From Mesorhizobium sp. M00.F.Ca.ET.216.01.1.1 (GTDB lineage: Bacteria > Pseudomonadota > Alphaproteobacteria > Rhizobiales > Rhizobiaceae): DNA of 64,000 nucleotides. Below are positions 42,511 to 50,718 of this stretch, one piece after another. Location: NCBI RefSeq assembly GCF_004010325.2, contig NZ_SADR02000025.1, forward strand, positions 39,608 through 103,607, in the 5' to 3' direction. The notes beneath the pieces were generated by a model that saw nothing but the letters and a program-made list of their open reading frames with translations, was not told the origin of the DNA and did not search any database. Positions within the stretch are counted from its first letter, which is position 1. Each line of letters opens with the position of its first letter. A program made the position numbers and the translations under genes.

Positions 42511-43662
42511 TCACTGCACGATCAAGTCGAGATCATGGCGGGAAAGCGGTCTCGGCTGCGATTCGGTGGTCAGATAAGTGCGGCCAAGCGTCATCGCCGT
42601 CTCCGTCTCGGAGTCCATGATGATCATGTGGGCGAACAGCGTCATGTTGGGCGCAATGGGCTCGGGATTGCCTTGATAGAACATCGGCATGTCCATCCAG
42701 GACGGCGTGAAGCGAGCCCCCAGCGAATAGCCGCAGGCATTGAGCCGGTGCTTGGTCAGATTGTGTGCTTCTAGCGTGCGGGCATGGGCGTCGAAGACGT
42801 CGCCGAAAGTATTGCCCGGCGTCATTGCTTTTTCAACGGCAAGAAGCGCAGCGCGGGCGGCGTCGAACAGTTCCTGGTGGCGCTTCGAGACCTTGCCGGT
42901 CAGCACGGTGCGCATCATCGCTGCGTGGTAATGATGGAAGACACCTGCCCATTCGAGGGTCAGCTGGTCGTTCTTGGTCAGTTTCCGGCGCCCGGCCTTG
43001 TAACGGCAGAGCAGCGCATCCACACCCGAGCCGATGATGAACTCGTTGGCCGGATAATCGCCGCCGCCGGCAAAGATCGCGCCCTGCATGGCGGCAAGGA
43101 TCAAGGCTTCGTCGCCACCCTGCTTGATCAGCGGCAGGGCTGCGTCCAGTGCATCGTCGGCAAGGTTGGCGGCCTTTTCCGCCTTGGCGATCTCAGCCGG
43201 GCTCTTGAACAGCCGCAGCCGGCTGACGATGCCGGAGGCATCGGCGATCTGGCCGAAAGTCTGCAACTGCTCGTCGAGGCGACGGCCATTGTAGGCAGTC
43301 AGGCCGTGGGTGTCGTATTCGACGCCGATGCGGGCGCCCAGCAGGTCGAGCTCATTGAGCAGGTTGCGCAGGTCGACCGCCGGATTGGCACCGTCGCGGT
43401 CGGTCCACAATACGATGTTGTCGATGATCGAGGTGTGGCGCGCCTGGCGCAGATCGGCCGAGCGGGTGAGCAGGACCATCGAGCCGTCGGCCTTCACCAC
43501 CAGACACTGGAAGAAGCAGAAGCCGAATGTGTCGTAGCCGGTCAGCCAGTACATGCTTTCCTGAGCAAACAGCAGGACGGCATCCAGCTTCTTCTCGGCA
43601 ATCTCGATCATCAGCCGGTCGCGCCGCGCGTCGAATTCTGATCGTTCGAAATGCAGCGCCAT
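42511..43662 (-). CDS. M24 (creatinase/aminopeptidase P-like) protein without canonical metal ligands
   Basis: A 383-residue pita-bread-fold protein with the creatinase-type N-terminal domain. The metal ligands of M24 peptidases appear lost: the two aspartates are replaced in LEWAGVFHHYHAAMMRTV, the usual GHGIG histidine segment reads GYSLGARFTPSW, and the glutamates are not evident. A metal-independent hydrolase, as reported for ectoine hydrolases of this family, is possible. Start ATG at 43662 has GGAG upstream and overlaps the pgeF stop. Confidence 0.8.
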   Translation of the reverse strand: MALHFERSEFDARRDRLMIEIAEKKLDAVLLFAQESMYWLTGYDTFGFCFFQCLVVKADGSMVLLTRSADLRQARHTSIIDNIVLWTDRDGANPAVDLRNLLNELDLLGARIGVEYDTHGLTAYNGRRLDEQLQTFGQIADASGIVSRLRLFKSPAEIAKAEKAANLADDALDAALPLIKQGGDEALILAAMQGAIFAGGGDYPANEFIIGSGVDALLCRYKAGRRKLTKNDQLTLEWAGVFHHYHAAMMRTVLTGKVSKRHQELFDAARAALLAVEKAMTPGNTFGDVFDAHARTLEAHNLTKHRLNACGYSLGARFTPSWMDMPMFYQGNPEPIAPNMTLFAHMIIMDSETETAMTLGRTYLTTESQPRPLSRHDLDLIVQ

Positions 43663-44456
43663 CACTCTTTCTCCAAAACGATTGCCGAAATCTGCCGCCC
43701 GTAGTCCGCTTCCCCGCGATGCGTGGCGCGCCGGTAGGAATAGAAAAGGTCTTCCTCTGCGTAAGTACAGCGGCGGAGGCCTTCAGCCGTCACGCCGGCC
43801 TTTTTGAGCCGGTCGACCGTATAGAGGTTGAGGTCGAACATCGCATGGCCGGAATTTGCCGAGGGCGTGAAATAGCTGATATTGCCGGCGTCGGCCTCGA
43901 CGAAGCGGGCGACGAATTCCGGCCCGACCTCGTAGTTTTTTGGGCCGATGGACGGGCCAAGCACGGCGACGATGCGCTCGCGCCTCGCGCCGAGGCCTTC
44001 CATCGCCGCAATGGTGTTTTCAAGCAGGCCGGTGAACGCACCCTTCCAGCCGGCATGTGCCGCGCCGATGATGCGCGCATCGGCGTCTGCGAACAACACC
44101 GGTCCGCAATCGGCTGTCGAGGCACCGACGGCAATGCCCGGCCGGTCGGTGACGATGGCGTCCGCCTTGGGCCGCTCGCCGACAAAGGGCTCCCTGGCAA
44201 TGACGACGTCGGGCGAATGGACCTGGTGGGCGGTCAGCAAATGGCTTGCCGGGATACCCATCCAGTCGGCGACGCGGCGGCGATTCTCCGCTACCCGCGT
44301 CTGCTCATCGTTCGAGCCGGTGCCGATGTTGAGGCCCTGATAGATGCCGCTGGAGACACCGCCGACGCGAGTGAAATAGCCGTGATGGATGCCTTGCGCT
44401 TTCGCCCCTTCCAAGAGCGGCGACCGAACGGGATCCGGTTTGGTCTGATTCAGCAT
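43662..44456 (-). CDS. pgeF: peptidoglycan editing factor PgeF (YfiH/laccase-domain)
   Basis: A 264-residue protein of the YfiH family. The three zinc/copper-ligand segments are visible: LLTAHQVHS, ASTADCGPVLF and IGAAHAGWKGA. Family members remove misplaced amino acids from peptidoglycan precursors, and some have purine nucleoside phosphorylase activity. ATG at 44456 begins the domain. It lies 127 bases after the methyltransferase stop. Confidence 0.88.
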   Translation of the reverse strand: MLNQTKPDPVRSPLLEGAKAQGIHHGYFTRVGGVSSGIYQGLNIGTGSNDEQTRVAENRRRVADWMGIPASHLLTAHQVHSPDVVIAREPFVGERPKADAIVTDRPGIAVGASTADCGPVLFADADARIIGAAHAGWKGAFTGLLENTIAAMEGLGARRERIVAVLGPSIGPKNYEVGPEFVARFVEADAGNISYFTPSANSGHAMFDLNLYTVDRLKKAGVTAEGLRRCTYAEEDLFYSYRRATHRGEADYGRQISAIVLEKE

Positions 44457-44583
44457 GGGCGCGTTGTTGTCCGTGCGGGCGATTTCGTCAAGGCGAAGTT
44501 CAGGGCCGACGGTCCGGCCTCTGTTTTGCGGGGCTAGCGTCTCTTTCACAGGAAGGGAGAGTGAGAGAGGCGGCGGCGAAAAG

Positions 44584-45663
44584 TCAATCCAAAGCAGGAA
44601 CGGTGATGCCGCTGGGTAGGACGGCAAGTACCTTGAACAGTTCGCCCATCGCCCGTGGGCCGGCGAGGCGTTCAACCTCGCCCGCTATCTTCTCTCGCGC
44701 CGCTACGTCGGCGTTGGCGCCCAGCAGCCCGGCTCGCGCGAGAAGGCCCATGCTAAGCAGGAAATCACCCTGCGTGGCGAGGTGCGCATCGAGGCCGTGC
44801 GCCCGGACAACAGCGGCAAGCGCGGCGAAGTCGACATGCGCCGTGAGGTCTGCCTCGCCCGGATTGGCCAGCACATCTTCGTGATCGTGCTTGCGCAAAG
44901 CCTGCAATGTGTCGCCGACACCCGGCCGAATATGGCCGTAGTCGATGAACAGGCCAGCGCCGCCATCCCGGGCGATCCGTTCGGCAATGGCTGCCATCAG
45001 TGCAGTGCGGGCTGGCGCTACCTCGACGATTGCGCCTTGCGGCGCGTCGGCGGCATCGTCCGGCAGCAGTGTTGGATCGATCGAACCTGCGCCGGCGAAA
45101 AAGCGCAAATCATCAACCTCGTCGAGGCCGATAACCCGTTCGCGCCAGCCCGCTCCGGCACGGACGAACTGGCGAATGGGCACCGCGTCGAACAATTCGT
45201 TGCCGACGATGAGCAGCTGCGCCTGCGGCAGCGTGTCGGTGGTTTCGTGCCAGCCGAGCCTGGCCGATGTCCCGGCAAGCGTCTGCTTCTGGATCGCGGT
45301 CAATCTCGGGCTGGTCTCGATCATGGCGAACGTCGCGCTGGTGGCGAGCGCGCGATCGAGCCGCGAGAAAGTGCGCAGCATGTCCTTCATCAGCGTGCCG
45401 CGGCCGGGGCCGATTTCGGCGATGGTGACCGGAGCGGGCCTGCCGATCGCCAGCCAGGTCTGATAGAGCCAGACGGCGACCAACTCGCCAAACATCTGGC
45501 TGATCTCCGGTGCGGTGACGAAGTCGCCGCTTGCGCCGAAAGGTTCGCGCGTCGTGTAATATCCGTGCTTGGGATCGAACAGGCAGAGTGCCATGTATTC
45601 GTTGACCGGGATCGGCCCCACCGCACCGATCAGGTCGACGATGTGGGTTTTAAGCTGTGTCAT
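44584..45663 (-). CDS. SAM-dependent methyltransferase, MidA/NDUFAF7 family
   Basis: A 359-residue protein with the SAM-binding motif AEIGPGRGTLMKDML (about residues 79-93) and the family segments GDFVTAPEISQMFGE and NELFDAVPIRQF. Its mitochondrial relative NDUFAF7 methylates an arginine of complex I; the bacterial target is not established. ATG at 45663 lies 17 bases after the lgt stop, so it is co-transcribed with lgt and pgeF. Confidence 0.85.
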   Translation of the reverse strand: MTQLKTHIVDLIGAVGPIPVNEYMALCLFDPKHGYYTTREPFGASGDFVTAPEISQMFGELVAVWLYQTWLAIGRPAPVTIAEIGPGRGTLMKDMLRTFSRLDRALATSATFAMIETSPRLTAIQKQTLAGTSARLGWHETTDTLPQAQLLIVGNELFDAVPIRQFVRAGAGWRERVIGLDEVDDLRFFAGAGSIDPTLLPDDAADAPQGAIVEVAPARTALMAAIAERIARDGGAGLFIDYGHIRPGVGDTLQALRKHDHEDVLANPGEADLTAHVDFAALAAVVRAHGLDAHLATQGDFLLSMGLLARAGLLGANADVAAREKIAGEVERLAGPRAMGELFKVLAVLPSGITVPALD

Positions 45664-45680
45664 GCCGGTCGCGGTTGCGT

Positions 45681-46556
45681 TTACGCATCGCGCTTTCCAA
45701 AAATCGATTCCGATTTTTGGGCTGATGCGGTAGCCGTCGCCATCGCCCAGATGCCGGCAAGCAGCATCGGCAGCGAGAGCACCATGCCCATGGTGAGCCA
45801 GCCGGTGCCAAGCAGATAGCCGAGCTGCTGGTCCGGCTCGCGGAAGAATTCGACGAAGATGCGTGAGGCGCCATAGCCGGCGATGAAGGCGCCGCCGACG
45901 AAGCGCGGCGTTTTCAGCTTGAGCCGTGAATGGGTTAGGAAGCGCAGGACCAGAAACAGCACAAGGCCTTCGAGCAATGCCTCGTAGATCTGGCTCGGAT
46001 GGCGGGAGAAGGGGCCGCCATTGGGGAATTCGACGGCCCACGGCACGCTTGTCGGCCTGCCCCAGAGTTCGGAGTTGATGAAATTCGCCAGGCGGACAAG
46101 GCCGAGGCCGACGGGAACGCCGGCGGCCACGACGTCGAACAGCGACCATGTGCGGATGCCGCGCGAATAGGAAAACAGCGTCATTGCGAGAATGACGCCA
46201 AGCAGGCCGCCATGGAACGACATGCCGCCCTGCCAGACGGCAAGGATATCGAGCGGATGGGTAATATAGCGCGGCAGGTCGTAAAACAGCACGTAGCCGG
46301 TACGCCCGCCCACCACCACGCCAATGGCCGCCCAGACGATGAAATCGTCGAGGTCTACGGGCTTCATCGGCAGGCTGCCGTCGGGCCACAGCCTTGCATT
46401 GGTGACGAGCCGCTTGGCATACCACCAGGCGAACAGAATGCCGACGATGTAGCCGACGCCGTACCAATGCACTGCTAGCGGCCCGATGCGGACGATGACC
46501 GGATCGATGTTGGGGAAGGGCAGGGCGGCCAATGGCAGCAGGAAATATTCGCTCAA
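45681..46556 (-). CDS. lgt: prolipoprotein diacylglyceryl transferase
   Basis: A 291-residue inner-membrane enzyme that attaches diacylglycerol to prolipoproteins. Seven membrane segments and the family core GGRTGYVLFYD, GGMSFHGG, RLANFINSELWGRPT and RHPSQIYEA are intact. The likely start is TTG at 46556, with GGGAG seven bases upstream; an ATG further upstream (46640) lacks such support. The last 15 residues are encoded by a palindromic repeat element. Confidence 0.93.
   Translation of the reverse strand: MSEYFLLPLAALPFPNIDPVIVRIGPLAVHWYGVGYIVGILFAWWYAKRLVTNARLWPDGSLPMKPVDLDDFIVWAAIGVVVGGRTGYVLFYDLPRYITHPLDILAVWQGGMSFHGGLLGVILAMTLFSYSRGIRTWSLFDVVAAGVPVGLGLVRLANFINSELWGRPTSVPWAVEFPNGGPFSRHPSQIYEALLEGLVLFLVLRFLTHSRLKLKTPRFVGGAFIAGYGASRIFVEFFREPDQQLGYLLGTGWLTMGMVLSLPMLLAGIWAMATATASAQKSESIFGKRDA
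45685..45728. repeat. palindromic rhizobial repeat within the 3' end of lgt
   Basis: GCATC and GATGC flank a perfect stem CCAAAAATCG (45697-45706) and CGATTTTTGG (45711-45720). The element forms the end of the lgt reading frame, coding ASAQKSESIFGKRDA. Confidence 0.65.
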
Positions 46557-46687
46557 TAAGGGTCTCCCGGTTGCGACCGCGTACGGGCGCGGACCATGCG
46601 GCAGGGTTTTGGCGGGGTCAAGGCAAGCCTGTTCTTGCATTCCGCGTCGCGGCCCACTACGTCAATTCCACCAAGCGAGGATTTGCC

Positions 46688-46990
46688 ATGGCGACCGGAC
46701 CGAACCGCATTCTCGATGAATTCGCCAAGCTGATGACTGACGCCGCAGGTGCTGCGCAAGGCGTGCGGCGCGAGGTGGAAACCGCCTTCAGGGGGCAGGC
46801 CGAGCGCATCCTGAACTCCATGGACGTCGTGCAGCGCGAGGAATTCGAGGCCGCGCGCGAGATGGCAGCAAAGGCGAGGGAAGAAAACACCCGTCTCGCT
46901 GCCCGCATCGAGGCACTCGAGGCGAAGCTTGCGGAATTGACCGGGCAAGCCGCACCTGCGGCTGCGGCAAAGCCCAGATCAAAAAAATAA
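46688..46990 (+). CDS. ubiK: UbiK/YqiC-type accessory factor (BMFP)
   Basis: A 100-residue coiled-coil protein. The N-terminal amphipathic part FAKLMTDAAGAAQGV and the C-terminal coiled coil QREEFEAAREMAAKAREENTRL match BMFP/UbiK proteins, which help ubiquinone synthesis enzymes at the membrane; Brucella BMFP is fusogenic. The tail is Ala/Lys rich. GAGGA precedes the ATG. Confidence 0.85.
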   Translation: MATGPNRILDEFAKLMTDAAGAAQGVRREVETAFRGQAERILNSMDVVQREEFEAAREMAAKAREENTRLAARIEALEAKLAELTGQAAPAAAAKPRSKK

Positions 46991-47294
46991 TCGCTAAACT
47001 TTTCCACAAAGCACAATCCGAAAAAGCGCTTTGCCGTGAATCGTTTACCGGCATTGCATGAATCTTTGTGACAGCGCCTTTCCACATGCGAATGACGCAG
47101 TGCGAAAAATTGGGCTGGTCACGCGACTCCCGATCAATAGACTGAATTTGTTGCATGATTCGGAGCAGGGTCATGCGCCGGGCGGTGGGGTCCGGTCTTG
47201 GGGTCTTTGCGTTTGAGAAGTTCCTGGCCGTCCGAGTTCTAGACAAGATTGTTCGTTGGGTGTGCCTCTCCCGCGGAGCGTGTGGTGGCGCTCA
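46991..47294. other. intergenic region upstream of ybjN
   Basis: About 300 bases with no gene. Frames lack protein-like sequence. The segment leads into two palindromic repeats placed just before the ybjN start. Confidence 0.4.
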
Positions 47295-47338
47295 CTAGAG
47301 CGACGTGCGTCCGCTTGGACGCACAAAGTACGCTCTAG
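47295..47338. repeat. palindromic repeat with nested stem
   Basis: CTAGAGCG (47295-47302) pairs with CGCTCTAG (47331-47338), and inside it GTGCGTCC (47305-47312) pairs with GGACGCAC (47317-47324). Confidence 0.65.
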
Positions 47339-47352
47339 AACTTTGAACGTTC

Positions 47353-47390
47353 GCATCGTGCTTTCCGAAAAATCGATTTCGGACCGATGC
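47353..47390. repeat. palindromic rhizobial repeat element
   Basis: GCATC and GATGC flank TCCGAAA/TTTCGGA-type pairing. It is very similar to the element at the end of lgt and ends 23 bases before the ybjN start. Confidence 0.6.
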
Positions 47391-47413
47391 GATGGATCGA
47401 CAGGAAGCATTCC

Positions 47414-47914
47414 ATGGAACTTCTCGAACTCGAATTCTCCCGCGAAATCCACCCGGTGGATGTCATCGAGCAGGTGGCCCACAACAACGACTGGTCCTTC
47501 GAACGGGCCGGCGATGACGAGATTTCGATTTCGGTTGCCGGAAGCTGGACCGACTATCACGTCTCATTCTCCTGGATGGAGGATTTCGAGGCGCTGCATC
47601 TGGCCTGCGCTTTCGACATCAAGGTTCCAGAGGCACGCGCACTCGAGGTGATGCGGCTGCTGTCGCTGATCAACGAGCAGATGCTGTTCGGCCATTTCGA
47701 CCTCTGGGAGCAGGAGGGCGCGATCATGTTCCGCCAGTCGCTGCTGCTGGCGGGTGGGGTCGAGCCGTCGAGCCAGCAGGTCGAGGTGCTGCTGTCGTCG
47801 GCGCTGGAAGCCTGCGAATGCTATTTCCAGGCATTCCAGTTCGTCGTCTGGTCGGGGACCTCGGCCAAGGACGCGCTGGCAGGCGTCCTGTTCGAGACCT
47901 TCGGAAACGCCTGA
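47414..47914 (+). CDS. YbjN domain protein
   Basis: A 166-residue protein of the YbjN family, whose fold resembles type III secretion chaperones. Typical segments are DWSFERAGDDEISISVAGSW and LLSLINEQMLFGHFDLW. It may act as a chaperone or regulator; function unproven. AGGAAG precedes the ATG. csaA follows 18 bases later. In several rhizobia I recall proC beside this gene, but it is absent here. Confidence 0.83.
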   Translation: MELLELEFSREIHPVDVIEQVAHNNDWSFERAGDDEISISVAGSWTDYHVSFSWMEDFEALHLACAFDIKVPEARALEVMRLLSLINEQMLFGHFDLWEQEGAIMFRQSLLLAGGVEPSSQQVEVLLSSALEACECYFQAFQFVVWSGTSAKDALAGVLFETFGNA

Positions 47915-47932
47915 GCCTGGGTCCTGACCTCG

Positions 47933-48292
47933 ATGAGTTCGAGCAGCGCGCGCAAGCCCGAGATCAGCTTCGCCGATTTCGATCGTGTCGATATCCGCGC
48001 CGGAACGATCATCGAAGCAGAACCGTTCCCGGAGGCGCGCAAGCCGGCGATCAAGCTGAAGATCGATTTCGGCCCGGTGATCGGAGTGAAGAAATCCTCC
48101 GCGCAGATCACCAAATACTATGCGCCCGAGACGCTGATCGGCCGGCAGGTGTTTGCCGTGGTCAATTTCCCGCCGCGCCAGATCGGGCCGTTCATGTCGG
48201 AAGTGCTGACGCTTGGCTTCCCCGACGAGGAGGGGGCCGTGGTTCTGGGCGCAATCGAACGCAAGGTGCCGAACGGCGGGCGGCTGTTTTAA
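47933..48292 (+). CDS. csaA: tRNA-binding protein CsaA
   Basis: A 119-residue OB-fold protein of the CsaA/Arc1p type. It shows FDRVDIRAGTIIEAE, KLKIDFG, KKSSAQIT, and the C-terminal SEVLTLGF and ERKVPNGGRLF. CsaA binds tRNA and has chaperone-like roles linked to protein export. Its 3' end overlaps that of the convergent hydrolase by four bases. Confidence 0.9.
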   Translation: MSSSSARKPEISFADFDRVDIRAGTIIEAEPFPEARKPAIKLKIDFGPVIGVKKSSAQITKYYAPETLIGRQVFAVVNFPPRQIGPFMSEVLTLGFPDEEGAVVLGAIERKVPNGGRLF

Positions 48293-48912
48293 GCTAGACG
48301 CTCGCCTTTTGCTGGCGGGACCGCGCCCACACGTTGTATCTCCTCGGCGAACTCTCTCAGCAGGTGCAGCCCCTCCGGCCAGTCGCCCAGACCGCTCGCG
48401 GCGTTGATGTGTCCCAGCGCGCTCAGTTCGATGAACCGGCTTCCCCATTGCTCGGCACAGCGCCGCTGATAGATGACGCTGCCGAAAGGATCGTTGCCGC
48501 TGGCAACAATCCGCGTTGGGAAGCGGAGCGGCGCAGCAGGTACGGTGGTGAAGCTTGCCGCCGCTGATGTGGGGAATGCAGCCGATTGGGGATTCGGAAC
48601 CGAGACGAGAAAGGCACCGGCGGCAGCAAGACTCGAGCGTGCGCTCCAATTCGCGACGAGCAGGCAGGCGAGGCTGTGAGCAACAAGAATGCAGGAAGGG
48701 CCGGCCTCCCCGACGGCCTCGTCGAGGGCAACGATCCATTGCCCAAGAACGGGTGCATTCCAGCTTGCCGGGCGGAAACGGCGCATTGCCGGATCGCAAC
48801 GCTCCCACAAGGTCTGCCAGTGTCGTTCGCCGGAGCCGCCGATACCCGGCAAGATGACGAAGCGTCTCACGATCTTTTCCTCATCCGAACTTTCCCTTCG
48901 ATCCGTGGCCAT
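48289..48912 (-). CDS. RBBP9/YdeN-family alpha/beta hydrolase
   Basis: A 207-residue serine hydrolase. The nucleophile lies in VAHSLACL (AHS instead of the usual GxS pattern), the acid probably in GNDPFGS, and the His in ALGHINAASGLGDWPEG, the strong family signature. The oxyanion segment ILPGIGGSGERHWQ is intact. ATG at 48912 fits the domain; the upstream frame does not look like protein. It is divergent from an Lrp regulator, which may control it. Substrate unknown. Confidence 0.82.
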   Translation of the reverse strand: MATDRRESSDEEKIVRRFVILPGIGGSGERHWQTLWERCDPAMRRFRPASWNAPVLGQWIVALDEAVGEAGPSCILVAHSLACLLVANWSARSSLAAAGAFLVSVPNPQSAAFPTSAAASFTTVPAAPLRFPTRIVASGNDPFGSVIYQRRCAEQWGSRFIELSALGHINAASGLGDWPEGLHLLREFAEEIQRVGAVPPAKGERLA

Positions 48913-48988
48913 TGTGCCTGCTTGCGCAGGGTCGAGGAATAAGAGATTATCGGAACCGTCAGCGCCTTGCCGATGGATTGAAGGCAAA

Positions 48989-49468
48989 ATGTCGTATCTA
49001 ACAACAACATCGCTCGACGAAACCGATACGTTGATCGTCGAAGCGCTGCAGGAAAACGGCAGGCTCGCAATATCCGAGCTCGGCCGTCGCATCGGCCTTT
49101 CCCAGCCCGCGACGTCGGAGCGGGTCAAACGCCTCGAGGAGCGCGGGGTTATCTCAGGCTACCACGCGGTCATCGATGCCAAGAAGCTCGGGCTTGGCAT
49201 GATGGCGATCATCCGTGTTCGCACGACCCATGAAAATATCCAGCGCTGTCTACGGCAATTTTCCGAAATGCCTCAGGTCCTGGAAGTCCATCGCATGACT
49301 GGCGAGGATTGCTTCTTTCTGAAGGTGATCGTGCCGTCGCCGGAGCAACTGGAGAGCATCGTCGACACGGTCGCGCGTCATGGCGCCGTCACGACCTCGC
49401 TCATCCTGCGCTCCGAACCGGCGAAGATGTTGAGCAGAGATTTGTTGAGGGCCGCCGGGCTGAATTGA
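48989..49468 (+). CDS. Lrp/AsnC-family transcriptional regulator
   Basis: A 159-residue regulator. The helix-turn-helix (about residues 20-50, ISELGRRIGLSQPATSERVKRLE) is followed by a RAM ligand-binding domain with MTGEDCFFLKVIV. Such proteins sense amino acids. It is divergent from the RBBP9-like hydrolase with 76 bases between starts, so it probably controls that gene. Confidence 0.9.
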   Translation: MSYLTTTSLDETDTLIVEALQENGRLAISELGRRIGLSQPATSERVKRLEERGVISGYHAVIDAKKLGLGMMAIIRVRTTHENIQRCLRQFSEMPQVLEVHRMTGEDCFFLKVIVPSPEQLESIVDTVARHGAVTTSLILRSEPAKMLSRDLLRAAGLN

Positions 49469-49488
49469 CGGGCGGCGGGAGCGGCCAG

Positions 49489-50511
49489 TCAGGCCGCCAG
49501 TTTGCGCGGCATTCCCAGCGCTTCCTCGACCGTGTCCAGGAACATTTCGGCGCAGGCTCTCCAGCTGTAGCGCATGGCGCGCTGGCGCGCCTCCGCCCGG
49601 TCGATGTGAAGTGCTTTGAGCGCTGCCTCGCGCAGATCCTCGGACACAGCCCCGCCGACGCCGTCGCCGACGATGTCGATCGGCCCGGTCACCGGATAGG
49701 CGGCGACCGGCGTGCCGCTGGCCAGCGCCTCGATGATGACGTTGCCGAACGTATCGGTGCGGCTGGGAAAGACGAAAGCATCGGCCGAGGCATAGATTTC
49801 CGCCAGTTCGTCGTTCGGGCGATGGCCGAGGAAATGCGCATCGCGATATCTGGCCTTGAGCTTTGCAAGTTCCGGTCCCTCGCCGACGACGACCTTGCTG
49901 CCGGGTAGCTCAAGATCGAGGAAGGCGGTCAGGTTCTTTTCGATGGCGACGCGGCCAACGCAGAGGAAGATCGGCGCCTTGAAGCCCAGGCCTTTTCGCT
50001 TTTCCGGCCGGAAATGCTCGGTGTCGACGCCGCGTGTCCATGGCTTGAGCTTGGTGAAGCCGCGCGCCGAAAGGTCGTCTGCCAGCGACTGGGTGGCGAC
50101 AAGAGTGCCCTGTCCGGAATTGTGGAAATCGCGCAGCCAGCGGTAAGTCCAGCTTTCAGGGACAGGCAAGCGCGCGCTCAGATACTCGGGAAAGCGCGTA
50201 TGGTAGCTGGTCGTGAACGGCCGGCCCGCGTTGCGGCAGTAGCGCCGCGCCATGATGCCGAGCGGACCTTCGGTGACGATGTGGATGTGGTCCACCTTGC
50301 GCGCCTCGATCAGGCGCGCAACATGGCCAGGGGTCGTCAGCGCCAGCCTGATGTCCGGATAGGTCGGCAGGGGCAGGGTGCGAAATATGTTCGGCGTCAG
50401 GAAGTCCGCCTCGACGTCAAGAGATTTCAGCGTTTCCGAAAGCCGCTCCAGCGTGTGGACGACGCCGTTGACTTGCGGGCGCCAGGCGTCGGTGACCATC
50501 AGGATGCGCAT
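49489..50511 (-). CDS. glycosyltransferase family 4 (GT-B)
   Basis: A 340-residue GT-B enzyme. The N-terminal half starts with MRILMVTDAWRPQVNGVV, and the C-terminal half has the nucleotide-sugar motif FLCVGRVAIEKN and the EX7E-type FPSRTDTFGNVIIEALASG. The MGVDTEHF-like RGVDTEHFRP fits mannosyl- or glucosyl-transferases of the GT4 family; some related proteins make glycolipids in rhizobia. ATG at 50511 is chosen. No neighbouring polysaccharide gene helps define the acceptor. Confidence 0.88.
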   Translation of the reverse strand: MRILMVTDAWRPQVNGVVHTLERLSETLKSLDVEADFLTPNIFRTLPLPTYPDIRLALTTPGHVARLIEARKVDHIHIVTEGPLGIMARRYCRNAGRPFTTSYHTRFPEYLSARLPVPESWTYRWLRDFHNSGQGTLVATQSLADDLSARGFTKLKPWTRGVDTEHFRPEKRKGLGFKAPIFLCVGRVAIEKNLTAFLDLELPGSKVVVGEGPELAKLKARYRDAHFLGHRPNDELAEIYASADAFVFPSRTDTFGNVIIEALASGTPVAAYPVTGPIDIVGDGVGGAVSEDLREAALKALHIDRAEARQRAMRYSWRACAEMFLDTVEEALGMPRKLAA

Positions 50512-50718
50512 GGCGGCCCTTTGCTGGAGAACCCGTCGGTTGCCTTGATACGATGCCGGAACGGCGACCAGGCCGCAGCTCTCGCTTCGCACCACCGTAC
50601 CCGGAAGGGCGCGGAGTCGAAATGAGGCAGCAAGGCCGAATCAACTGATGTCGCGCGCTTCATGCGCGCTCTTCAGCATGGTTTCATGACGGGCGGATGA
50701 AGCCGCGACTTCACCCCA

